From Tiliqua scincoides (taxonomy: Eukaryota > Chordata > Lepidosauria > Squamata > Scincidae): a DNA stretch of 64,000 nucleotides. The notes beneath the pieces were generated by a model. It worked only from the letters and a program-made list of their open reading frames with translations. It was not told the origin of the DNA and did no database searches. Shown piece after piece: positions 34,210 to 44,900 of the stretch. A program made the position numbers and the translations under genes. Each line of letters begins with the position of its first letter. The first letter of the stretch is position 1. The stretch covers positions 24,592,284 through 24,656,283 of the forward strand of contig NC_089830.1 of NCBI RefSeq assembly GCF_035046505.1. The letters are read 5' to 3'.

Positions 34210-36768
34210 CTTTGCTGAGGAGTAGCCGACTTCCTCCAAACTGACATCCCCTCTGAACTGCAGTTTCTTGACAGTGTGGTAGGGAAGGCGGTGAACATAT
34301 GTCAGTAAGGGCTTCCTGTTGATAGAGACCTAGAGAAGGGGGGAGAGTGGCTCTTAAGGAACACTGCCTTTGGGATCCTGACAATCCCCTTTCGTGTCAA
34401 GTGGTATGTCACAGCTATCAAGGATTTCGTGCTCCTTAAGGCTAGCACCCCTCACCTCGTAACCTGCACTCTTGACGGTGATGGTCATCTGAAATGATTC
34501 ACCCCTGCAGAAAGGCACAAAGGAAGTTCGGTCCTCTTTCCCCCATCTGGCCTTTGTAGATGTATTGCATACAACCACTGGTGGGGTTTCATCAAATCGT
34601 GGGTTGAAGTGGAAGGCAATGTCTCCGTTCTGGCAGACCAGATCGACCGAAAATCTGAAATTTGAAGGGGTTTTGAGATGAAGCTGGTTGAACTAACTGC
34701 ACAGCTCCCATACAGCCAGGGGTATACTGGGCAACACTCCTTCACGGGCAGCAGTGCCGTCCCCACAGCATCAACAGCACCTCTTCTTATCTTGCCTGTT
34801 TTCCTGATCTCTGTGCTTGCTCTATTGCCATAAATCAGCGACATCACTGGTTCCCAAACTGTGGGTCGTGACCTGATTTTTGGGTGGGTCACCGAAGCGC
34901 AATGGAAAGGTCAGATCACTAACTACCTCAAGCCTTGAAGCTATTCAAAAATCGATACTGTAGTTGTCAATTACCCTGCAAAGAACTCAGCGCCTGCTGA
35001 ATTTGCAAGCAGATGCAATACAGGGAGATAAATATTTGAGGGTCTTTTTTCTGGTTATTATTTATTATAAATAATGTATTCCCATCAGCATTGCACTGAT
35101 AACTCATATTTGAATTGGTGATGCTCAAACTCCTTTCCAGCGTAGCTAGAGCAAGTTCCACCATTTTGTTTTTATACATTATTGTTTTCACTCCATTGTG
35201 TAATATTTGTCACAGCTGATTTTACAGATTACATCCCGCCACCCAAATTGATTCAGTTTTGTTTGGAAATGTTTATGGGAAAGTTGTCTAACTTACTAGC
35301 TTTATTCAATTTATTAATTCATCTCCCTCCGTCAACTTTGATATTTCCCTTCTTTCATCAATTGTCTAAATTATGAGGTCAGAGTATGTTGAATTTATAT
35401 TATAAATATATTATTAAGAAGCAGGAATACACTATCAGACTCTTGCTATGTCTGATAATGTATTACTGCTCCTTAAAAATATATTTGAATTAATTAATTT
35501 TGATTTCATTGGGTGGGGTTGCCAAATATCGTTTTTGTCGGAGAGTAAACTTAATACACTTTTTACAGATCCATTGTAACTTTGATCTTAAATTCCAATA
35601 TCAGATGCTACCTAACTAAATCATCTGCGACTTTAGCCACAGAAGGGGGTAGGAGCTGAAATGAGGAACTGAAAGGGATAGAGTAGTGAAAATACTGAAG
35701 TGGACAAGATATGAGAAGGAGGGTGGGACGAACCTCGCTGCTCCAGAAGGAACCCGGGCCTTGATCAAAATCATCTTCTCTTCCTTCATGGTCCCGAAAA
35801 TGTCTCTGGACTCAACAAAGCTCTGTGGAATTAACAAGCCAAGAAAGATGCTTAACATTTGGTGGTCCTACTTTGAACTGAGTCATCATTATGAGCCCCC
35901 AAATTTCAAATAAGGATCTTGCTTAGGGACTCAAAGCGCTAGGGATGGGAACACCCTGAGCAGAACCCAGGCTTGGGGCTGCAAGAGAGGAGGGAATGGG
36001 GAGACCAAGGAGGCACTCTTTGGCTGCATTAACCTGAAGCAGCAAGGAGGGTCCACCTTCCTACAGCTAGTGCCATGAATGGCAGTGCCTACCACTTCCC
36101 TACCACTTCTGCATACTGTCTGTGTAGATTCCTGACCCTGGGAGTCTGCAAAAACTTTGTAAGGAGACAGGGAGGGGGTCGTGGCTCTCTTGGCCACTTC
36201 AGATCACACCCACTTTGCTGTCACCTTTTGGGAGCTACTTGGTTATTTATAAAGTGCCTCTGTAGAGCGATCTAGAAGATGGACCAAGAACGGAGCCACT
36301 AGAATTGAGCCACTAGAATTTCCTTGCCTCCCTCCCCCTCCTCCACATTGCCCATAAGAACATAAGAACAGCCCCACTGGATCAGGCCATTGGCCCATCT
36401 AGTCCAGCTTCCTGTATCTCACAGCGGCCCACCAAATGCCCCAGGGAGCACACCAGACAACAAGAAGACCTGCAAGGCCTCCTGGGAATTGTAGTTTACG
36501 AACATAAGAACAGCCCCACTGGATCAGGCCATAGGCCCATCCAGTCCAGCTTCCTGTATCTCACAGCGCCCCACCAAATGCCCCAGGGAGCACACCAGAT
36601 AACAAGAGACCTCATCCTGGTGCCCTCCCTTGCATCTGGCCTTCTGACATAACCCATTTCTAAAATCAGGAGGTTGCACATGCACATCATGGCTTGTACC
36701 CCGTAATGGATTCTTCCTCCAGAAACTTGTCCAATCCCCTTAATCCCCTAAGAAAGGCTAACCCCCAA

Positions 36769-36816
<48 letters not shown>

Positions 36817-36848
36817 AACACATGCACACTCACTTGTGTTGTACCCAT
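34210..36848 (-). CDS. Galectin gene C
   Basis: Single-domain galectin with the same exon plan as B: 36834-36848 (MGTTQ), 35734-35822, 34456-34654 and 34210-34329, giving 141 codons up to the exon 4 donor. Sugar contacts are intact: HFNPR, VVVCN and WGKEDR. Exon 2 has MILIKARV; exon 4 has VSINRKP, YVHRLPY, FRGDVSLEEVGYSSAK. No in-frame stop precedes the conserved gtgagc donor. Unspliced read-through adds VSNIRT and then stops at 34190-34192, inside the CR1 tail array. The true C-terminus is therefore uncertain. Intron 2 carries an insertion of about 0.8 kb and intron 1 a CR1 tail dimer. The protein is closest to B. Confidence 0.9.
34697..35535. mobile_element. Insertion in intron 2 of galectin C, hAT-like left end
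   Basis: The aligned intron of gene B lacks this stretch. The left part has the cactggttcccaaactgtgggtcg motif of hAT-type MITEs seen elsewhere here. The AT-rich remainder (35,040-35,500) is not recognised. Confidence 0.5.
36354..36745 (-). mobile_element. CR1-like LINE tail dimer in intron 1 of galectin C
   Basis: Two minus-strand copies of the CR1 3' end (36,354-36,477 and 36,502-36,745) are joined by a linker with gggaattgtagttt, the same arrangement as at 13.5 kb and 33.7 kb. Confidence 0.85.
36769..36816. repeat. (CT)n(CA)n microsatellite
   Basis: About twelve CT units followed by about ten CA units, within intron 1 of galectin C. Confidence 0.95.
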
Positions 36849-37676
36849 GGTGGAACTTCCCAGAGTCGAGCACTGCGTCCTTCACTTCCTGCTTCTTCCA
36901 GATACGAGCGAAAAAGATGGCTCTGGGGAATTAAGTTTCATTTTCTCAGAAAGAGATGGGACAAAATTCTATCTAGCTGAGTTCAAAAATCAACCCAGAA
37001 AAGGCATGAATTACATATCCACTGCTTGAGTTCTGCTTGAGTGAATAACTGCCTGGCTCTTTGGTGCTGGACTCTTCTATGTTCTCATGCGTGATCTGTC
37101 TCTTTCTGTGTGTCCCCCTTGCATGACTGAGCCCCCTGTCACTGGTGTGGGGCTCAGATGAGATCACTGCATTTGTGTATCCCTACATGCACCTCAAGAG
37201 TTCTGCAGTGAAATAGGAATTTAATAGATTAGCCAGGTCAGGGACTGGAGAGCCCGGAGGGAACCCTGTGCTAAATGCGCTGTGACTGAAACATGTTGCA
37301 CCTCATGGAAGCAAAGTGAGACTTCCTCCCAGGGGAGAGTGTACATGACTGTAGCCAGTCTGCACTCATTTGGGAACAAAAACTATTCTTCAACCGGCAG
37401 CCACAGGGCCCCAATGAAGACAGTTTACCACCTTTCTGGACCTTGTCCTGGTGTCCCATCCCAGGAGATTCCAAGCATCCTGGCCTCACCTGCCACATTA
37501 AATCCGTGCCAGTGTGATTGTGTCCACAGAGAGGCTGCTGATGGTCCAGCCCTTGTATCCAGCGCTAGCTGCGCAGGGCGCTGTTGATTTCCCTTCACGT
37601 TAGGAGGAAGCGCATAAACGATGGCGAGGAATGCAACGAAACAACATAAGCGACATCAAGCTTGAGAATTTCCTAC

Positions 37677-37778
37677 CTTCTAGAAGAGCTAATTGTGATC
37701 TAGCTGTTCTCAGGAACTGGAAATAGTCACCAAGCAGTTCTTTCTGTGGTCTTTAACGACCTAGTTGCGAAAGGCTTC
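37677..37778 (-). other. Probable 5' noncoding exon of galectin C
   Basis: Third copy of the conserved exon-like segment. On the minus strand the acceptor is tttggcag and the donor gtagga. It is placed about 0.8 kb upstream of coding exon 1, as in B. Confidence 0.5.
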
Positions 37779-37948
37779 CTGCCAAAGAAAAAAGGCAAGG
37801 CATAGATGGGATAGGGGAGGGGACAAATCCGGCAGTTTTGGTGCAAATGAGAGCGACAAAAGACCAGGTTCTCATGAAAAGCTGTGTCAGATGGGCTGAC
37901 AGACAGACCAGGAGGACACTTGGTGAAGCAGATGGGTCAGACAACTAA

Positions 37949-38040
37949 CAGCCCAATCCTAGCCACACTTTCCTGGGAGTAAGCCCCATTGACTCTAATG
38001 GGACTTACTTCTGAGTAGACATGCATAGGATTAGACTGCA
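37949..38040. mobile_element. Short MITE, cagcccaatccta family
   Basis: It starts acagcccaatcctagcc and ends ataggattagactgc. It is nearly identical in its core (gtaagccccattgactctaa) to the copy at 4.7 kb. Confidence 0.65.
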
Positions 38041-38454
38041 AATCACTAGGAAAGTCTCGGTTTTGCTGTAGGAATGAAAGCGAAAGCACTGCTGCCTTGC
38101 CTTGAGACCCAGTAGCTACAGGATGTTGCTGCTGTTTTGCATTCAGGAAGAAGGGCAGCCTCGCCACGCAGTACAAATGACTGTTTTGGCAGCCTGTCAA
38201 AAATTGGGATAATAACAGCCAAGTGAGCAACTGTCCCCCATGGCTCAGATGCTGGTGTGGGTCATCCTCAAGGCCGAAAGGGGACCCTATCAAGGAAGGC
38301 AGCGGGGAATTCACTGCAACTGAGAAGTTAGCTCAATATTCCAATTTTGCAAAGAGCTGGTTTGGTGCAAATGGATGCAACTATGCAGGACTAAAAGCAG
38401 CTGTTAACATTTGCAATGGACCTGTTAACCTGTTAAAAGCAGCTGTTAACATTT

Positions 38455-39003
38455 GCAAGATGATTACGGGGCTGGGGCACCTTCCTTATGAGGAAAGGCT
38501 ACGGCATTTGGGCCTCTTCAGCCTAGAAAAGAGGCACCTGAGGGGGGACATGATTGAGACATACAAAATTATGCAGGGGATGGACAGAGTGGATAGGGAG
38601 ATGCTCTTTACACTCTCACATAACACCAGAACCAGGGGAAATTGAGTGTTGGGAGAGTTACAGACAAAAGAAAATATTTCTTTACTCAGCGTGTGGTTGG
38701 TCTGTGGAACTCATTGCCACAGGATGTGGTGATGGCGACTGGCCTGGACGCCTTTAAAAGGGGATTGGACAAATTTCTGGAGGAAAAATTCATTACGGGT
38801 TACAAGCCATGATGTGTATGCGCAACCTCCTGATTTTAGAAATGGGTTATGTCAGAATGCCAGATGCAAGGGAGGGCACCAGGATGAGGTCTCTTGTTAT
38901 CTGGTGTGCTCCCTGGGGCATTTGGTGGGCCGCTGTGAGATACAGGAAGCTGGACTAGATGGGCCTATGACCTGATCCAGTGGGGCTGTTCTTATGTTCT
39001 TAT
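38455..39003 (+). mobile_element. CR1-like LINE 3' end
   Basis: Plus-strand C-terminal ORF2 sequence (MITGLGHLPYEERLRHLGLFSLEKR, RGDMIETYKIMQGMDRVDRE as separate stretches) with a small deletion, then the full 3' UTR and tail. It is preceded by a short duplicated ttaaaagcagctgttaac. Confidence 0.88.
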
Positions 39004-40222
39004 GACCCACTGAGCTGAGATGCAACATCTCTTTTCCCTGTCCAAGAATCAGTGGAGCTGATACTAAGCAAGGACTCTAGGACCTTCCTCTGTTGAGCAA
39101 TGGCCCACACCCTTCCTCTTATGGCAGCCATTTTCAACCACTGTGCCAAGGCACACTGGTGTGCCGTGAGTGGTTCACAGGTGTGTCACAGGAATTTGGG
39201 GAAAGGTTATTTATTAGTAGGCCCAATGGGGGATGTAAGCAACTTGGCCCCAAGGTCAGGGAAAAAGGAATGCATGGTTACCTGAATGGTCAGTCTAATG
39301 AAAGCTGAGCTCAACAAATGCCCAGGAGGCACTCTCCCTCCACCCCACCATAGTAAAAAGGATAAAAACAGAGGCTTGAGTAGCTGGTGAAATGAAATAC
39401 CTTTTTGTCTTGAAAAGCAAGGTGGGTCCCAATAGGGTGTTGCTTTAAAAAGTAGGTCCCGGTGCTAAAACAAACTTGAGAACAACTTACATCAGCTCTC
39501 ATTAGCTTTGTCCCCTTCACTGGGCAAATAAGAATACAAGAGGAGGCTGGTAGTCCCTATTTTTTAGTGAATAGCGGAAAGGAGACTCTTGCAACCTCCT
39601 CTGGGGCCGAGCCAACTGATCCAGAGGGAAACAGGAAGCAGGACGCCCTGTTAAACCCTCTCTCTCTTCCAGACCACTTTGCGCACACAAAATTCTGGAC
39701 TCATGCCCTTAAAACTGCTTGTTTGCCTCCTGAACTCTGACGCCTCTTCTTGACATTCAGCAGGACTCTCTCCTAGGAACACCTCCATGTTGCCCCCACG
39801 GTTCATACAAATTGGCCACGGAGGCACAGGGCAAGGCCAGCAGAAATCTGTGAGTGAAAACTAATAGCACCCACTTCTGAAAAGTAATTTTAAAAGTTGC
39901 CATGAATTGAGTTTTGCTGGCTGGAATTAATGGGAAATTTTTTTTTTTAAAAGCAAAACTGAAACAAAAACTGTTGAACTGAGCAAACACAGCAAATTCA
40001 CCACCAAACAAAGCAATACCCAAAATTGTGTGTGTGTACGTGTATCATCTCCTCAATATTGCAAGCAAGGAGAGTGCTGCTTACGTTTGAGCTTCCAATC
40101 AGAAGCTTCCCTTGGGCTTCCCTTCCTTCAAAGACATGAACATCCATCATTCTCCTGCATCCCAAATATTTATCCACAGAAGGCAGAGAGGAAGCAGCTT
40201 TCCTGGCTGAGGAGGGATTTGG
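39004..40222. other. Gap between galectin cluster and TOMM40; no gene
   Basis: A hAT-type MITE fragment lies at about 39,123-39,245. The rest has no supported exon. In particular no apolipoprotein-like amphipathic helical repeat was recognised in the open frames here. Confidence 0.5.
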
Positions 40223-40230
40223 GTCTAGAC

Positions 40231-40602
40231 CAGGGGTGCTCACACTTTTTTGGCTCGAGAGCTACTTTGAAACCCAGCAAGGCCCGGAGATCTACCAGAG
40301 TTTTTTTTACAATGTTCGTGCCATCATAACATATAACATTTATGTGTACAATGTATGTTGGTGTACCTTGAGCCCCACTGAGTATAACAGGACTTACTCC
40401 TGAGTAGACATGCCTAGGATTAGGCTGTGAGGCTGCAATCCTAGCCACACTTACCTGGGAGTAAGCCCCATTGAGTACAATGGGCCTTACTCCCGGCGTT
40501 TCCTCCCAGAGGCACCTGAAGGGGGGGGTCGGCACTCCGCGATCTACTCATTTTGCCTCGCGATCTACCGATAGATTGCGATCCACCTATTGAGCACCCC
40601 TG
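40231..40602. mobile_element. hAT-type MITE with nested MITE
   Basis: The termini caggggtgctcac and gagcacccctg are inverted repeats flanked by perfect 8-bp duplications gtctagac (40223-40230 and 40603-40610). Two agtaagcccca-type blocks of the short MITE family lie inside at about 40,370-40,500. Confidence 0.92.
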
Positions 40603-40853
40603 GTCTAGACTCTTTCTCTGCTCCTGTCACTTCACTGGGAAATGGCAGGGACAGGACCTCCAACGGGGTCTTGCCTGGCTCACAGCTCACCTCTGGGCCC
40701 CTGCTCTCACTGCACAGGGAAGCAGAGGGCATTCTTGCACGGCTGGGCCCACGTCAAGCCACCCCAGGAAAGCCTAACATACCAGTCCTCAGGGAGGCAG
40801 GGAGAGAATGAAAAAGGGCACGGAAGAGCAAAGAGGAAGGTGGTGGATAGTTG

Positions 40854-40859
40854 TTTATT
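40854..40859 (-). terminator. TOMM40: Poly(A) signal of TOMM40
   Basis: AATAAA on the minus strand (tttatt on plus), about 1.1 kb past the stop codon, in a sequence without repeats. The 3' UTR would be 41,967 to about 40,840. Confidence 0.6.
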
Positions 40860-41967
40860 GACACTGGACATTTCCAACTTCGCAGGGGAGGAAGGTGGCT
40901 TTTGTTGCACCTTTTGTCTTCTGAGAACGAGTCTCTCCTCGTTCAAGTAACTTGCAAACATGATTTACACTTAGTCTCTGGCAGCAGGAGGGGGCATGCA
41001 GAGATTCCCCCACTTATCTCTGCAAGGAGTGGCTGCGGCGGTGGCGGCACATGGGTGGGCGCCTCTCCCGATGGTCCCATGAAGCGTAACTCTGCAGCCT
41101 CACAAGATGGGGCAATGAGGGAGACAGGATGCTATCCGGCCCAGCAGATACAGACCCAAAACGTAGCTTCTGCAAAGTTGATGCTGGGGCAAGGAGGGAG
41201 AAAGAAGAAACCGGGGGGGGGGGGGAGAGAAGGACACCCCTCCCCAAAAAAGAGAGAGGACAAATGCTGGGGCTTGACTCCTCCAGCTCCCCCACTCAAC
41301 ATTGCAGAAAGGATAGAAGGACCACCAAAAAGCAAGAAGGGAAGGCCCTGCAGAACAGGACTAGTTGCATGGTTGGTTTTAAGAAAATAAAGTAGCAGCT
41401 GTCCTTCTGCGGGGGTGGGAGGAGAAAAACGCTTCCTGCAGAACAGAAATCGTAGGAGGGGCACCACGCACAAACTACACATCCCATCCACTCCCATAGC
41501 AACCCAGTGCCCTGCTCCACCTACGCTGGACATGCCACCCACCGCCTCCTGCACTCAGTGAGCAGCTGGGGAATTCCCTTAGAAAGAGACAGGCTTCCTG
41601 CCTGCCATCTCTGAATCAACACCTCCCCCTAGTGGCAGCAGGAAGGAAGAGCAGAGATTATAGCTGCTTGAACCGTACCGCAGGCAGAAGTCTGGATGGA
41701 GGTGGATGCAGGGAGGACACCCCCTGCCTCAAGCCCACGTTTAGATACCTGCCCCTGCGTTCCCTGAGAACCAGCTAGCTGCTCCTGATGGGAGGGAGGG
41801 AGGCCGGAAAAAGGGAGCACCCCATGCCTACACTCTCCAGGGCCTGCACCCCCATGCCCCACAGAGGCTACTGCTGGCCGAACAAGGATGCAGGCGGAAG
41901 GGGCCATGAGTGACACAGAATCCGTGGGGGCAAGGAGGCAGAGGTGGTGGTGGTGAAGGGGAGCAGT

Positions 41968-44900
41968 TTAGCCAATGGTCAGGCCGAAGCCGCACTGGAA
42001 TTTATTCTTGCGGTGGTTGAGGAAGGCACCCATGGCCAGTGTGAGGGGCAGCGGCAGGAGCTTCTTCTCCAGAGCTGCTCCTACGATCCAGTTGCTGTCT
42101 ACGGAGCCTGGAGAGGTAGCAACAGAGGGTAGACACAGTAAAGAAACAGGTCCATGGCACTAGAATTGCAATGCCTACACGCCCACCTAAGGAGTGAGAC
42201 TACAGGGCCAGGGATAGCAAGATCACCCTTTTGACTGGCTCAAGAAACTGTCTGTTAGCATTAAAACCCGCCCCCCCAGAGAGAAAACAGGAAGGAAGTC
42301 TCACTCTGCAGCTCCCCTTGCTCCAGCCCGACTGTGCCCTCTGCAGCGACTACGTACCTTTGAAGAGTAGGTTGGCCTTGGGAAGGTCGAGCTGGTACCC
42401 AAATGTGACGCTCGTGTCCTGCATGCGAGTGCTGGCTTCGAATTCTACCCCCACCTGCAGCTGGGGGAGCACAGGAAAGGAGAGGAACATAAGCCCCACC
42501 CTGAAAGGCAGTGGTTCCCAAACATACTGTAGTCATGACACTCTTCTTTAGCAGCAGTCTCTCCTTTCCGGCTCTCCTGGGTGCCCCCATCTTGGCAACC
42601 TTTAGTCTCGAAAGACTCTGGTATTGCGCTCTGGATGGTGGTTCTGGCACAGCGTCTAGTGTGGCTGAAAAGGCCAATTCGGGAGTGACAATCCTTTCCA
42701 CACTGGGAGCAAGTGCAGTCTGTCCCTGGTCTGTCTCCCTGGCTACGGGCCTTCCTTCTTTGCCTCTTTGCCTCAGACTGTTGGCCAAGTGTCTCTTCAA
42801 ATTGGGAAAGGCCATGCTGCACAGCCAGCCTCCAAGCGGGCCGCTCAGAGGCCACGGTTTCCCACCTGCTGAGGTCCACTCCTAAGGCCTTCAGATCCCT
42901 CTTGCAGATGTCCTTGTATCACAGCTGTGGTCTACCTGTAGGGCGCTTTCCTTGCACGAGTCCTCCATAGAGGAGATCCTTTGGGATCCGGTCATCATCC
43001 ATTCTCACGACATGAGAATCTCACTCTCCTGGGTGTAATCATCTTGGATTGCATGAGATCTCATGAGATTCAAATGGTGAATCCAGAAAGATTCAGAAAA
43101 AAGGGGCCGCAAGGGGCATCCTGCCCGTGTGAGTCTGCGCTGCACAGTCTGAGAACCACTGCTATAAGGTAATGATTTGGGCTTCCACCCCAACCCCATC
43201 TGGTGAAGATGCAGAGGACTAAGGGCCCTATTCAATTTTCCAGTGCTGGTGCAGCAGTGCCAAAGGGGCGTGCACTGCTTCCTGTGCTGGAGAGGCAGTC
43301 ACAGAGGCCTTCTCGAGGTAAGGGAATGTTTGTTCCGTTATCTCGGGGCTGCATTGTGGTTGCACCGGTGCTGGACAGGATTGGGCCCTAAGAAACCTTA
43401 TGATTAGAGGTGCTTGTTTCCTGTAAGATAGTATTACAGCCCAAGTCTTATTTAAGACTTTGGAGCAAAATCAATAACACTGTTTTCAAACACCTCTACT
43501 TATATTTTCCTTCCATGCTGGAACACAAGCGTGCACCGACAGGGCTCCCCAGAGCAGTCTCTTATCCAAGCGACAGCCAGACGTAGACAGGCTTAGCTTT
43601 GGCAAGGCAGCCCCCTCCTGGGCTGCGGCACACATTCCTCAAAGAAGCTTTCTACTCTCCAAGCCCCAGGCTCTCTCTGCTTCCCAGAACTCACTCGGGT
43701 TATGGCCCTGTCAAACTGCCAAAAGAAGGAAGTCCTACAAGGGAGAAGCAGCCGCACCTCAACTTGATTAAACTGCCTGCCAGGAACATGCTGGGTACAT
43801 CCTCCACCTACCAAATGTAAGGAAGTCAGACGCAACCCAAGTGCAACACATAGAGGTTCACAGGTATGCTACAGAGTTTGGGGGAGGGTCATATATTAGT
43901 AGTGCCATTGGGGGATGTGAGCCCCTAGCCAGCAGTGCGGTGCCCTTGTCAATTCAAAAAACAAACAACTGTTGCGCGTTGACAATTTCAGCGTCTTGTC
44001 AGTGTGCCACGAGATGAAAAAGGTTGAAAAACTGCTGGTTTGTGGGTCGGGAGGGCTATTAGTCAGCGCTACTATGCTGAGCCAATTCCCCAACCCCATC
44101 ACTTTAAGACTTGAAAGCAAGCAGAAAATCCAACATCAGATCTCCCTTCAAGCGCAAGTCTGAAAATGAGGCTTAGGGAAGTACACCTGGGAGACACATT
44201 TGCCCGGTTCACTTAACAGTCAGGGCATTTTCTTAACACAAGGGGGAAGCACAGCCTTCGTTTTCGCTGAACATGCAAAACATGCTCCCAAACTCCTCCC
44301 CAAAGGAACCACAAGTGTGCCGGGGGAGGGGAACGACGACAATTACAGCCTGTGTGTTACACACACTCTTCATTTTGTTCTCATCCCACAAGCAACCTTG
44401 TGACACGTGAGGGCCACTTACCTGATCGCTGGCTTTGTGGTAATACGTGGCATGTGCTCCTGCCTGTCCTACTGTCAGGGTCCCAATCCAGTTAGGTGCT
44501 GTGGAGGGGCAGGGAACACAGGAGAGCATCTCTTGTATTAAAGAGAACCACAGAGGTCTGAACATTATGAAAAGGGGACTGCGGCTGTAATACGACAATA
44601 CAGTTGGACTTGCTTCCGAGTAAACATGCGTCAGACTGAACTGCAGGGGGAGGTTCTCAGGGTGTTGGCATCTCCAGGAGTAGTTGTTGGGGGGGGGTGC
44701 GTGAGGGTGGCGATGGCACTTCTTGGATCACACTTCTGCCGCCTTCCAGAGGGCCAGCATGACCCCCAGGTAAGTGGGTATCCCCCATTTTTCATGGTGG
44801 CAGCATGATACTGGAAGTGTCGTCACATTCCCCTAAAGGGGGTAGCGACCAGTTCCCACTAGCTTGTTTGGAAACCTCTCCTGTAGGTCTTGGAACCTGC

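Noticed and set aside
39004-41900. APOE or an APOC gene next to TOMM40
   Set aside because: No frame shows a signal peptide or amphipathic 11/22-residue repeats; the sequence from 40.84 kb on is TOMM40 3' UTR.
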